Program-made: the position numbers and the translations under genes
Assembly: GCA_015039365.1 (NCBI GenBank)
Contig: WION01000051.1
Coordinates: 62,001-126,000, forward strand
Reading direction: 5' to 3'
Source of the DNA: Amanita rubescens
Taxonomy: Eukaryota > Basidiomycota > Agaricomycetes > Agaricales > Amanitaceae
Length of the DNA stretch: 64,000 nucleotides
The notes under the pieces: model-generated
What the model saw: only the letters and a program-made list of their open reading frames with translations
Database searches by the model: none
What the model was told of the DNA's origin: nothing
Shown: one piece after another, positions 11,575 to 22,134 of the stretch
How positions within the stretch are numbered: position 1 is the stretch's first letter
Layout: the number at the start of each line of letters is the position of its first letter

Positions 11575-13258
11575 GATTAAATAGAAATCTATTTTGGGCT
11601 TGTAAATGTGACATTAGACAATTAACATTACAAGCTTCACATACACCATATGTGATAAGTTTATACATTTTGAGCTGCACTGCATACTAGGGACAATCTA
11701 TGCATCAAGATATTGAAATATTGAAGATTTTTGGGTTCACTGCAATGGTTTGTTAGACATTGACCACTATCTCTTCATCTGACTCTTCTATCACCAGCTC
11801 GCCCATTTTGACATCCTCAACCTCCTGCTTACCATCTCAATTTCTTCAAGTTCTGGCTAGCCCATCATGTCACCTTCATTTGCAGCCCTGCCAATGGCCA
11901 GCAGTCAAAGGATGAGGAGGCTGGGAACAATGTTGATGAGAAATATGCTGCCAAATGTCAAAAATAGGTTTAAATAATGCACTGAAGAGACTGAGGCACT
12001 TATGGGTGGTTGATGATAATAGCCATTGAATTGAATGCAAAATGGATGAAAATGTACTATGTCATACATAAGAAAATATCATAAATAGCTATCTGATAAC
12101 ATACCTTGAAAGAGGTGTGAGTTGTGCTTGTAAGCAAGCATGGGCTGTGACTAGTAAAAGAACATGTTCAAACAAATGAGAGCATGCAGTGAGATTTAAA
12201 TTATTAAGTTATTCATGAGCATGTACTTTGTGAAACAAATCCATACATGGTAACTTAACAGAAGTCAGGCAAGCGGGTAGTGGAAATGAGGAGGGATAGC
12301 TTGGATGGTATACTTCAAGTGTCTCATCAGTAAAGAACACAAAAACATGTACCAGAATAAGTGGTGGTAACAAAAATGAGCAGCTGGACAAACAATAGGA
12401 TGTGGTCACTTGTAGATGTGGGCCACCAGGTGGCAGGTCCGAGGCCCCTCTCTTATTCTCTCTTTGGCATTGTTTGGTGCTCTTCCCACACACATGTGGG
12501 GCTGAGTCAGCATTTCTCAGGGATCCTGCACTTAGGTTTCATCATGATCATTCAGTGTGGTAATACAATTGTATTTCTTTTCTTTTTATATGTATATAAA
12601 GATACAATAGCCCCTTGCACAATTGTGAGGGATCCTGCTAACCCAGGCAAGCATTGGGACTCAAGACATTGTACACTAGATCATTTGATTATGTAATACT
12701 GTCTATATGAGCTCTCGTAGCACAGGGGGGCTTGGGTGTGGTGTGGCCATCTCCTTTGGGTGCAGATGGGTGAAGAGGGGAGCAACTTAAGGGAGCAACC
12801 ACGGCATGGCGGACACACAGCGGTAGCTGGTAGACAATGAGCAGTGGAGGGTGTAAGGTGACAGGTCATGACCCAAGCGCTGCGGATTGAGGGTGCATGG
12901 GGGCCTTGGAGGTAGATTGATGGTTTGTGGGGGCTCTTGGGGCGTGGATTGAGCGTGTTGGCAAGGTGTTGGAGGGCGAGGTGGTAGACGCTTGGCAGTT
13001 TGTTTGTACATATGGATCCCAGAAGTTACTGGTATCTTAACTGCGTTACAAGCGCCCGCTGTGACCTCGCCAGCATAAGACTGAAGCCTTCGTTTCACTA
13101 CGGCCTCAGAAAAACCAACAACTGTTAGTGTAAACACAAGCACACACTTTGAGAAATGAAATTTGTTAGGGTGCCTTGGTAGTTGAAAGAAAGTGGGCAG
13201 CAATAACTTGGAGCTTATCAATATGGAATGAAAGTCGGTGGATGGTGAAAGTGATACA
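11575..13258. other. No recognisable gene
   Basis: AT-rich sequence with scattered short ORFs. A minus-strand stretch near 11770-11850 encodes an acidic C-terminus-like tail. A 144-codon minus-strand ORF (12787-13221) is higher in GC and Pro-rich in its second half, but I recognise no family and see no supporting start context. Confidence 0.35.
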
Positions 13259-13490
13259 TGTTGAATATTGAGTGATTACACATCAGATATCACTCAAATC
13301 CTTTATATTTAGTGTTACTATACTATATTCTTTGTTTTGTGTATAAGAAGTTAGTTTGTAGGTACAGCAGTTGTGTCTGTGGATAAAATGCAATATAGTG
13401 GACACCTAAACTCACCCCTGGTGGGATTAGTAGTGAATAGAACCAAACAGTCCAGGTTTCCTTACATGTAGGGAACTACAGCACCTACAC
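13259..13490 (+). repeat. Solo LTR, family A copy 7, truncated
   Basis: Begins TGTTGAATATTGAGTG like other copies and matches for about 230 bp, to ACAGCACCTACACTT. There it stops abruptly at unrelated sequence, so the right third is lost and no TSD can be read. Confidence 0.85.
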
Positions 13491-14625
13491 TTTATGGGGC
13501 ATATATCGACAACTTAACTAGGCACGAACCTGCTTGCTGATCTGACAAGAATTCTGTGTCTTGACAGGGTATCATCTTCACAGGAAAAAGAGGTGTTTGA
13601 TTTTGAGTCCTGGCATTGCTCAGGCTTTGTCCTGGTGATATTCACATGATATAGATTACATAAATAACTGATTTGTCATATTACTAATTCAATTTTCCTG
13701 AGAACACTTGTAGGCAAGCTGCCTGTTGAGTCCTATCTTTTTTTGCCCATGAAACAAGTGGTCAAGTAATATGGCCCAATCTTGCCAATGCAGTGCTACA
13801 AGTCTGGTTGTCTATGTGCAGTTGAATGTAAATGATCATCAATGTGTTTGAGCATTTCTTCACTTTCAAAGATCCACCAGCAAATCTTTTTGTTGTCCTC
13901 TGCATCCTTCCACCCCAACTCTTTCCAGTATTCCAACTCTCCCTTTGAGTCTGAAAAGTAATCTTGGCAGAAATCAAGGGCAGAGTGATCCAATGTGATG
14001 CTTTGATCCATATGCTCTAGTTAAATCTTGCTCATTGCCCCTGCTGCCTCCAAATCTTCCATGCACCAGAGCTTTAATCCAGTGTGTAAATGTCAGGACT
14101 GCATGGATTGTCCTGGCAGGTAGGGTAAAACATGTTTGATCATTACCTAACAGCAGCAGCTCCATGTTGTGCAATAGGTCAATGGCATCCTTGGTTGAAA
14201 GGGAAATGCCCCCTGAAAGGCACTTTTGGAGGTAGATGTTGAGATTGTGAGGGGAATTTTTTTGTCCTTAGATGTGTTGGATGAGCTGAGAACATCCAGA
14301 GTAATCCATATGAGGGCCTGTGATGGCACCTGTTGGGATGATGCAGCTTGCCCAAAGCAGCACTTCAGGAGCCTGCACTTGAGGCTTTTTCTTCACCCCC
14401 ACAGACCACGTCATTAAGTGCATGAACGTGCATGTGGGCCAGGCGCAGTTTACAAGCCCACTGCCTTTGTGTGCTGGCAATGCTGACAAATCAAGTGCTG
14501 AGCCAGCTAGAGCCGGCTCCTTGCAACTGGCTGAGCTGAAAAATTGGCTCTGGCAACTCAGCCTAGCCTAGCTTCGGCAACCAGTGTTGCTTCTGACCCA
14601 TCAAATGGTTGTTGACCTGACCCAG
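13491..14625 (-). other. Unrecognised decayed coding-like region
   Basis: Minus-strand fragments such as FCQDYFSDSKGELEYWKELG and HNMELLLLGNDQTCFTLPAR look protein-like but are broken by stops and frameshifts, and I cannot name a family. A second copy of the GCTGAGCCAGCTAGAGC small repeat lies at about 14465-14590, in opposite orientation to the one at 6997. Confidence 0.35.
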
Positions 14626-15023
14626 TGAAACAATCAGAAGAAGGCCAATGCGGAAGTGCGTTCGGCCAAAGGGGCTTCGGAGGTCAGTCCTGGGGGTGCC
14701 TCAGGTGCAGAGAGGGTGCTGAAGATGAAGGTGAACGAGTGGAAGGTGTCTGAAGCACTGAGGAACGAAGGGAACGAAAGGAATCAAACTCGGAATGAAG
14801 CTGGGGTGATAATTCGCTAACTACAACTACATACAAGGTGGTATATATACTACAGAGGCATGAGGTAACCATGTGATGAATCCTGCACCGAGTCCGAGGG
14901 TCTGTGCGCATATCCGAACTCAAACGATCATCCTCCAGGGTCGAGTATAGGCTTGGAGTGCTTCGGGGAGCTTCGGAAGGTTTCGGAGATCGGTTCCAAT
15001 GTAGCTGGAATTGGCTCGTTACA
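14626..15023 (-). repeat. 3' LTR of gag-only element
   Basis: 398 bp, about 97% identical by eye to the partner LTR at 16858-17255, most differences being transitions. Contains GTATATATACTAC, a possible TATA region. Confidence 0.85.
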
Positions 15024-15055
15024 CCTCCTGGGTACTTTTAATACTGACCTCCTGG

Positions 15056-15765
15056 TCAGGACGGGAGATCGGATGGTGATAGGAAGTAGAAGGGAAGTGG
15101 TGGGTGGGTTCTTCTCATCTCGCTTTCTTCAATTGTGTGGCAGGCGGTCAGGGCAGCAGTCGGAATTTCGGCAGAATCAGGTCTTGGAATGGTAGCTGTC
15201 AGGATGCCAGATGGCTCGGAAATGATAAAGACTTCGGCGATGAGGTCGCTGAGGGTTTCTGGGGTGGCAGAAATTGGTGTAGCAGTGGTGGGGTCATCAG
15301 GAGCCTCAGAGGTCTCGGTGGTATCATGCATTGTAGTGGTAGGAGCGTCGGAGGGTCTGGAGGGTTCAGAGGGGGCGGTATTAGGGAGCGTGGATTGATT
15401 AGGGACTGTATTCAGCAGGGTGCTAATGTGTATGTGTGTCGGAGTCGTATGTACGTTTTGCAGTGCTTCAGTATTGACAGGCTCAGCAGTATGCGTTCCG
15501 GCGTGGTCTAGAGCTTCCAGGAAGTAGTTGGAGGACACAAATGGCTTTGGAGCGGTCGGCTGTGTGTACCTCAGCAGCCATACATCAATGCGTTCTTTGA
15601 ACCATTGTCCGAAGTGGCAGTATTGGAATGCATTCAGTTCGTTGCCGTCCAAAAATTGAATCCATCCGTCGACTATTTTGATCTTCCCTTGCCTTGCGTA
15701 TTCATCCCTGATATGGCAGCAGGCCGTCCGATGATTGATATCTCCACAGAAAATGCATCGCTAAG
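15056..15765 (-). pseudogene. C-terminal Gag region with zinc knuckle
   Basis: In the minus-strand frame overlapping the end of the upstream gag ORF, the sequence reads CIFCGDINHRTACC, a canonical CX2CX4HX4C knuckle (15716-15757). It is followed by HIRDEYARQGKIKIVDGW and then an open frame of about 200 codons rich in Thr, Pro, Ser and Ala to 15056. Such knuckles bind RNA in retrotransposon Gag. A frameshift in the linker separates it from the N-terminal Gag domain, so the copy looks damaged, unless a programmed shift is used. Confidence 0.6.
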
Positions 15766-16472
15766 GAGATGGGTGGAAGCTGTGCTTGGAGTGAAGGCTG
15801 TGCTCGAAGGGGAAGGGGGGATAGGCATCGGAGGTGTCGGAAGCGTCGGAACTCAGTGGGGTGGTCGCAGGCGAGCAAGGCTATAGCAGACCTTGAGCTG
15901 ATAATGAATTGCGCGGCACTATTCATGTCCTTTAGATCATAGCCGTCATCGGGGTGGACGTCCGGGTACTTGATTGTGAGCCGAGTGGTGATATCAGGTC
16001 GGAGATCTGGAGGGAATGCGGACATGTACATGATGCTTGCCTCACAGCATGTCATGTGGCGCTTTCCGATGAGGTATTGAGCTGTTCTGGAAAATTCCCT
16101 GTGATACTCAGCAAGGGCTGTCTCCGATGCAACATTTTGCGCTGAGAAGCGGTCGGAAATGGCATGTAGTGCTGCAATAGTGTGGCGGCGATCAGGCTGT
16201 GCCTCGGGGTAGATCTTGGAAATTGCTTTCTTAAACGCATCCCAGGTTTTCGGATCCAATAGGGTGTCTCGAGCAGCTCTCCAGATCTCGGAAGATTTTT
16301 CGTCGGTATAGTAGACGGCCCATTTGATCAGTTCAGCATCTCCGGAGCGTTGTCTATCCTCGCAGATCATCTCGATATCTTCGAGGTATCTCTCAAGGCC
16401 AGCAGCAGCACCTCGGAAGCAGGGTGCCTCCTTGTTCGTTCGGATGGGCATGCGGCAGTTTGGTTCGGTCAT
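15702..16472 (-). CDS. Gag-like capsid protein of gag-only element
   Basis: 256 codons. The N-terminal 180 residues resemble the retrotransposon Gag capsid fold by pattern: AVYYTDEKSSEIWRAARDTL, WDAFKKAISKIYPEAQPD, LAEYHREFSRTAQYLIGKRH, and an FPPDLRPDITTRLTIKYPDV block. Gag would coat the element's RNA and form the particle. The start ATG at 16472 is about 385 bp inside the minus-strand 5' LTR. The last 30 or so residues appear to be out of frame, since the zinc knuckle lies in an overlapping frame. No pol follows. Confidence 0.65.
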   Translation of the reverse strand: MTEPNCRMPIRTNKEAPCFRGAAAGLERYLEDIEMICEDRQRSGDAELIKWAVYYTDEKSSEIWRAARDTLLDPKTWDAFKKAISKIYPEAQPDRRHTIAALHAISDRFSAQNVASETALAEYHREFSRTAQYLIGKRHMTCCEASIMYMSAFPPDLRPDITTRLTIKYPDVHPDDGYDLKDMNSAAQFIISSRSAIALLACDHPTEFRRFRHLRCLSPLPLRAQPSLQAQLPPISLAMHFLWRYQSSDGLLPYQG

Positions 16473-16857
16473 GATGTTATTGGCAGACCGAAGCGAAGCG
16501 AGCTGTTCTGATGGAAAGCGAGGTGGATCGGGTAAGGGACTCAGGGGCGAAAGCTATTGATCAATCGGAGCTGGATCGGGAGTAGTGGAACGTGTGGGCA
16601 TTGTTCGGCTGATGCTGTGTCAGTGCTGTGGGGCCGAGTGGTGAAGGCTACTGCAGTGTAAAGAGCGGGGAGGGTATAATTGAAGAAAGGTCGGCGGGGT
16701 ATGGTCTCTGAGCTATGGGAGGGCCGGCAGAGTGCTTGGAGTGGCTCGGAGCAGATTCCAAGTGACACTGGAACTTGTCCAATGCTTTCTGTGCAGCAGT
16801 TGGGTGAAATGAATGACCAACGGACTGACCTAAGAGCCCCTCGCGGTGGGCTCCAGT

Positions 16858-17255
16858 TGAAACGATCAGAAGAAGGCCAATGCGGAAGTGCGTTCAGCCA
16901 AAGGGGCTTCAGAGGTCAGTCCTGGGGGTGCCTCGGGTGCAGAGAGGGTGCCGAAGATGAAGGTGAACGAGTGGAAGGTGTCCAAAGCACCGAGGAACGA
17001 AGGGAATGAAAGGAATCAAACTCGGAACGAAGCTGGGGTGATAATTTGCTAACTACAACTACGTACAAGGTGGTATATATACTACAGAGGCATGAGGTAA
17101 CCATGTGATGAATCCTGCACCGAGTCCGAGGGTCTGTGCGCATATCCGAACTCAAACGATCATCCTCTGGGGTCGAGTATAGGCTCAGAGTGCTTCGGGG
17201 AGCTTCGGAAGGTTTCGGAGATCGGTTCCAATGTAGCCGGAATCGGCTCGTTACA
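16858..17255 (-). repeat. 5' LTR of gag-only element
   Basis: 398 bp partner of 14626-15023. In minus orientation this is the 5' LTR and is followed by a TGG-initiated candidate primer binding site (16840-16856 region). Confidence 0.85.
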
Positions 17256-17380
17256 CCGGGTCGGATGGGTCAGGAGTTCAGTCAATTCAACGAGGGCAAA
17301 GTTGACGGTCAGTCGGGTCAGTCACAGACTGATGGGGATAGCTCTGGCAAACATAGAGTACAGAAATTTTATTTCATTTC

Positions 17381-18481
17381 TACGATAATTCATGGTTCAA
17401 AAAAGGTCCCCTGTCTGGGACTATTATCATCAAGACTCCAGTTTGTGCAACTCTACACACTACGGAGCAAGATGCAGATTCTGTACAGATCACAAGCTAG
17501 CAAGAATCAAAACTTTGGAGACTAATGCTGTAGCAATGGGAATTAGAGACATCCCACATCCTTCACAAACACTTCTGGATGAAGGTAAAACTTGTTTGAA
17601 TACTAGTAGAGTGGACATCATCTGAATAGCTTTTTACGTAGTGAAATCCAAATGTACACGCATAACCGGCAAGATTTCAACAATGATCAATCATTTGCTC
17701 AGCTGCAACAGGGTTCCTGAAGATGTCAAGATGAAGATGAAAGCACTAAAGGGGAAACAGGCTGACTCAGAGGATGATGAAGTTGATGGTGATCGTGACA
17801 GGGGGCAGTTGACAGCAGTGGGAAAGCGCGCTGCTGAGGGTCGCGAACTTCCAAGTCGGGGCAGAGGGTGTTGCCAAACAGAGGAAGTTTACCGTTATTG
17901 CAGCGAAGGCAATTAGCTTTAATAACGAGAAGCAACTTGGGTTTGAAGGGCAGCTTCTACGAGCATGCATTTCAGCAGGATGGTCGTTCAACTCCATTAT
18001 GGATCCTGAGGTGCGAAAGCTTTTTGCGATGATTGCCCCTGGCGCAATCATCCCTGATTGCAACAAGCTTTCGGGCATGATTTTGCACCGGGAAGTTACC
18101 AAGATAGAAGGAGGTCTGCGAGAACAAGTGAAAAAAGAATATGCGACCTTACAATGTGATGGATGGAAGGATATTTCTAAAAATCATCTGATTGCCTTCA
18201 TGTTTACTGCAAAGCAAGAGGTGAGACATACGGAGCCAATTGGTTTGCGACCAACCCCTGATCCCGTGCATCAACAGGCACACCTTACTCAAGTTCACAA
18301 TCTACATATCAGCTCAACGGAAAACTGGCGAGAATCTTGCTGTGTTAATTAAAGAGGAACTTGAAAATCTGCGGAAGCTTGGTGCCCATCCAATCAGAGT
18401 GGTTGGTGATGCAAGTGGCAATGAGAGAAAAGCTCAACAACTGGTCTCAAAGGACGATCCATCATTGTTGATTGCAGATTG
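17381..18481 (+). pseudogene. hAT transposase (BED finger + N-terminal catalytic part), broken
   Basis: A BED-type zinc-finger-like start (RSPVWDYYHQ...HYGARCRFC...) is followed by GKISTMINHLLSCNRVPEDV, then, in another frame, EKQLGFEGQLLRACISAGW...DPEVRKLF and the block YATLQCDGWKDISKNHLIAF. It ends in ENLAVLIKEELENLRKLG...VVGDASGNERKAQQL. This order is that of fungal hAT transposases: DNA-binding BED finger, then the RNase H-like core around the first catalytic Asp (CDGW). At least three frame changes occur. The gene is cut off at 18482 by one arm of a foldback-type element, and the remaining catalytic and dimerisation parts are not found downstream. Confidence 0.75.
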
Positions 18482-18767
18482 CACCTGTTAAGCTGGCTTA
18501 ATTTGCCTAATTAGCCAGGGACACCGATTGAGTGTCCCGTGCTGATTAGCCAGCATTCTGGCTCTACGTCACACTTTCAATAATTCTGATAATTATATAG
18601 AGAGATTTTGGTTAAGTTGTTTTTCCCACAACTAAAAATGAGGGTATTACCATTTCTGGAAGGTGGGGGATATGTTTGCACATGTTATCACAACTCAGGA
18701 ATAAGGGATAATTGCATTATTTGGTAAGATAGGCAGATTCCAAATAAGGTAAGCAAGTCAGGATACC
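18482..18767 (+). mobile_element. Single-arm fragment of foldback element family
   Basis: Starts CACCTGTTAAGC and runs for about 285 bp with high similarity to the arms of the 34380-39685 foldback (shared GGACACCGATTGAGTGTCC, ATATATAGAGAGATTTTGGT and CCATTTCTGGAAGGTGGGGG). Only the left arm is present. It is inserted directly in the hAT transposase reading frame; the matching right end and TSD are not found. Confidence 0.75.
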
Positions 18768-19986
18768 CTTTTTTGACAAGTGTGAGCATATTAAGAAGCT
18801 TGTTCCCATGGTTGTTTGGCAGTGTTTTTATGGGAAAATGATATGGGTATCATCAGGCAACATTTCTTTTACAGATTTTGACAAGAGGGTTGTGACAGGC
18901 AAGCATGTGATCCCATACAGTGCAGGGGTGTATGAGATGAGAGCAGGTGACATGCCTATGTTAAAAATGCAAAAGCATTTAAAACAGTATTTTGCAAATA
19001 TCTTGTGTTTGGCCTTGTTTGGGAATATAATTCTTGCACCACCTTGATCACATGATTTTTCCTGATTTTTCAAGATTTTTTGGCAGCCTTTCAAATTTTC
19101 AACACAAAGCATTTGAAACAGTATTTTCCATCCGTTCTCTCTTGATTCATGCCAGAAGCTATCGGCCAATTCCTTGTTGCATTTGAACGTGATTGTCGCA
19201 CTATGCAAGAGCGGTTAGAACGGTTATCCAAAGAGAGGTGTGGAAACGAGGTTGTACCGGTTGGTGCTAATCCTTGTTATGCTTGACTCATTGTGTTTGA
19301 GAGATTAGAAGGAAGGGAAGAGTAGTGTGCGTGAGTGGTTGTATAAGCAGGACTATAGAGGTCAGCTAGCGCTATTCCTTTTTTGCGTGGGAGCGCGAGT
19401 GGCAGGGCGGGAAGAGAAGAGCGGCACTGCGCTCAAATTGGTTGTAGGCAGAGCAAGATTGGAGGTCAGCACGAGCTGGTCGTATGCAGAACGAGCGCTA
19501 TGCGGTGAAACGGAAAATACCATATTGATTACACGTGTTCAATTGATCGAATATATTGTGCAACGTGGACTCAACGTCTATAAATAATACTCTATGTCAA
19601 TGTATTAGTCTTCGCAATGCACATAATGTCAGTGACTAGATCTATTCATTCACGTCATTCATATGGACCTTCCCGATAATGATAACGAAATGTATGTTTA
19701 AGCTGGTGCATGTACAGAGTGTATTGTCATCAGCATCTGTTCTCGTTCTCCAACTGCCTACCGTATATCCAACAGTGGCGATATACTTGCAAGCTGGTAT
19801 GTTGGTTTTGGCATTATTGTATAACGGTAATTCATGTATGTGTTTTATGCTCTCCTTGTCAAACATAAACTCTGGCTTTAGATGAGCATCGTATACATGT
19901 ATGTATAAGCATTTGAAAGCTCTCTTCTTGCCAGACTCCTGCCCAGTCCCTCAGAGTGAGCTTGACGATGTTATGTAAGTGTATCA
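18768..19986. other. Unassigned region with repeat fragments
   Basis: 18960-19130 carries the CAGTATTTTGCAAATATCTTG repeat also present in the hAT-like elements at 24-38 kb. A plus-strand stretch at 18808-18966 (ISFTDFDKRVVTGKHVIPYS) is protein-like but unrecognised. From about 19140 the GC content rises and no gene is evident. The segment 19890-19986 is part of a paralogous segment also found at 42.6-42.8 kb. Confidence 0.35.
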
Positions 19987-19994
19987 CTCCAGAG

Positions 19995-22126
19995 TAGAGC
20001 TGTACGCCATAACCGTACAGTACGGAATAGACGGTTCCGTAGTACGGTTACCGTTGTTGTCGTGGGATCTACCTAAGGGTGAAAGTGCGGAATGTGAGAG
20101 TTCCGTAAATAGAGACAAAGAGAGTTTGAGGGAGGCTCAGCACGTATTTGACGAGAAGGGGCTGTATTGTTATTGAGGCCGTCGTACTGTTGACGGGAAA
20201 GTCGATTAATAGAGCCGGTCGTCGTTTACGAGCTTAGAGAAATTTCAGAGAGAGAAAAATGAGAGAGAGAGAGGATGATTGATTGCGATTGCGAATGCGT
20301 ACAAACGAAGTATACCTCGCGCGCGTTCTCTCACGCCGAGGGGCCTAGGCTGTATGTAGGAATGTAAGTGGCAGGTGTCAAATCTGTAGTAATTTAGAAT
20401 ATCGAGAAGAAAAGAAAAAGAAGCCTGCTTCGTAGGCACGTCAAACCAACCAAGAGAAGTGCCTCGGGGTCGCACACGGTCAGCGGAGAGAAACTCTGCG
20501 TCTGCTGCCCTCAGACGTGGTGCTCGATCGACGCTCGGTAGCGGTATCCCTTGTACATCCCTCCGGGAATCGAATTGACGGCTTTCCTTTGCGTGGCTGT
20601 ATTGTATAGTATTGTGAGATGGTTCTTTTGATGTAGTAGGAGTTGTCAGAGAAACAATCGTCGTATAAACTAAGAGAGATCAGAAGTATCAAGGAGTGCA
20701 AGAGAAAAGGGAAACGTGCGGCCAAAACCATTCATCCTTCCATCGTCGTCAACCGTCGTTCTTCACTGAGCAATATGGTCGTCCGAGGGCTTGAGAGTAC
20801 CTGTGAAAGGAGGAGATTGGTAAGTAACGACGTGGCAAGATAACGGACATGTGTATGAGAAAAGTTTGCACGAGGCATCAATGTGGCTGTACCGTGAGAA
20901 GTGATAGCGCAAACGAGTTGAAAATAGTGGTCAGTAGCCTGGAGAGGATAGCATAAGGTAGATGATGATAGCGAATGTCGTCAAAGAGATATAATAATTG
21001 TCGTCGTAGGAAGTAAACGATCACAATCGTATGTGAGGTCAAAAATAGGAAATGTCCAAAAATAGAAAAGTCGGTAGGGCATCGGTACGCCGAATGTCCC
21101 TACCACACCGTACCTGTGCCATAAAGGCTCTGCTCGACCAACCAGACGGACGGTAGACGGGATGGACATTACCCGTCCATACCGTCCAAAGTACGGCCGT
21201 CAACGGCATCAGACGGCATTGGACGGGTACCTCCGAACAAACTTTATTTTCATGACCACACGACTCCACACGATCGCCAGTGGAACATTGAATGGTGACG
21301 ACCACCTCCACGACGCCCCTCAAAATGCATCACACCACCATTTCGGTGATCGGTGAATGTAGGTGAACATTGAACATTTGAACCCTGACAACATCCTGGT
21401 TCTCACACCCATACTAGACTCGAACCATAGTGCCGCTTCGCTCCACTTTTACGACTCTGTTAGAATTCCGCGTGACAGCCTGCGAAGACAATTGTGCCAA
21501 CGGTGCATTGACTTATCGTGGAGACATGCAGCGGTGTCCTTTTATTCTCTATACCCTGCTGGCCCCCGGAGCTTCACACCGCCAACTGCCTTTTCCATCT
21601 CTCATGAAGCAACTGCCAGCTTTCATTCAGCGCCAACGCACCACGCGAAGCTTCATCTTCCCTGGCACCACGTCACCAATCCATGACCCACACCATGCTG
21701 AACGTGTCCTGCGCTGTCCTACTTCTCCCAACCACGTCTCTTTGCCACATGGATCCTCATGCTGCATTGAGTGCATCTGGCATTCTTTCACTTCTTGCAA
21801 TGACGTTTCTTTACCCCATGGATCCCTTCACTGTGCTGAGTGTGCCCGGCCTGTATTGCATCACATAGTAGCTATACTGCCTGCATGTTGTTTGATAGTT
21901 ATCAATAAATTTCGTTGACGAACAGTATGCTACCCTGGTCCTGACTCCCTCATGTCGCCGTCTACTAGTACTTCCGTCTACCATACTACGGCCGTCTCTG
22001 TACCCATCCATACCCGTTGGGAATCTGTTGAGCACACTTGACGGACGGTGGATGGTTGAACCATACCCGTCACCTGACTGTAAATTGTACGGCCGTACCC
22101 GTCAGACGGTACGGTGTACAGCCCTA
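19995..22126. mobile_element. Non-autonomous hAT-like element, 2.1 kb
   Basis: Ends are TAGAGCTGTACGCC (left) and, read inward, TAGGGCTGTACACC (right), which fit the hAT terminal rule TAGNG. A perfect 8-bp TSD, CTCCAGAG, flanks it (19987-19994 and 22127-22134). Subterminal regions are packed with CCGTACGG/ACGGCCGT-type motifs at 20000-20070, 21060-21240 and 21980-22120. The middle has GC-rich unrecognised sequence and an AG-rich microsatellite near 20240-20275. No transposase is recognisable. A paralogous sequence without the insertion exists at 42676-42745, which confirms the ends. Confidence 0.88.
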
Positions 22127-22134
22127 CTCCAGAG

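Larger units (their letters stand above)
14626..17255 (-). mobile_element. Gag-only LTR retroelement (TR-GAG-like)
   Basis: Two 398-bp direct repeats (14626-15023 and 16858-17255), both running on the plus strand from TGAAAC to GGCTCGTTACA, bracket 1.83 kb of internal sequence. Reading on the minus strand the LTR begins TGTAACGAGCC and ends GTTTCA. A candidate primer site starts TGGAGCCCACCGCGAGG just inside the minus-strand 5' LTR. The only coding content is gag-like and ends in a CCHC zinc knuckle; no protease, reverse transcriptase or integrase is present. Flanking pentamers are CCCAG and CCGGG, a poor TSD. Non-autonomous elements of this build have been described as TR-GAGs in plants; mobilisation would depend on a relative's pol. 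Confidence 0.8.

Noticed and set aside
12787..13221. 144-codon minus-strand ORF as a gene
   Set aside because: Low-complexity Pro-rich second half, no recognisable domain, no start or splice context; length is not convincing in this region.
21363..21918. Overlapping plus-strand ORFs inside the 2.1-kb hAT element as a transposase
   Set aside because: No BED finger, no CDGW-like or dimerisation block; composition is Ser/His/Pro-rich and looks non-coding.
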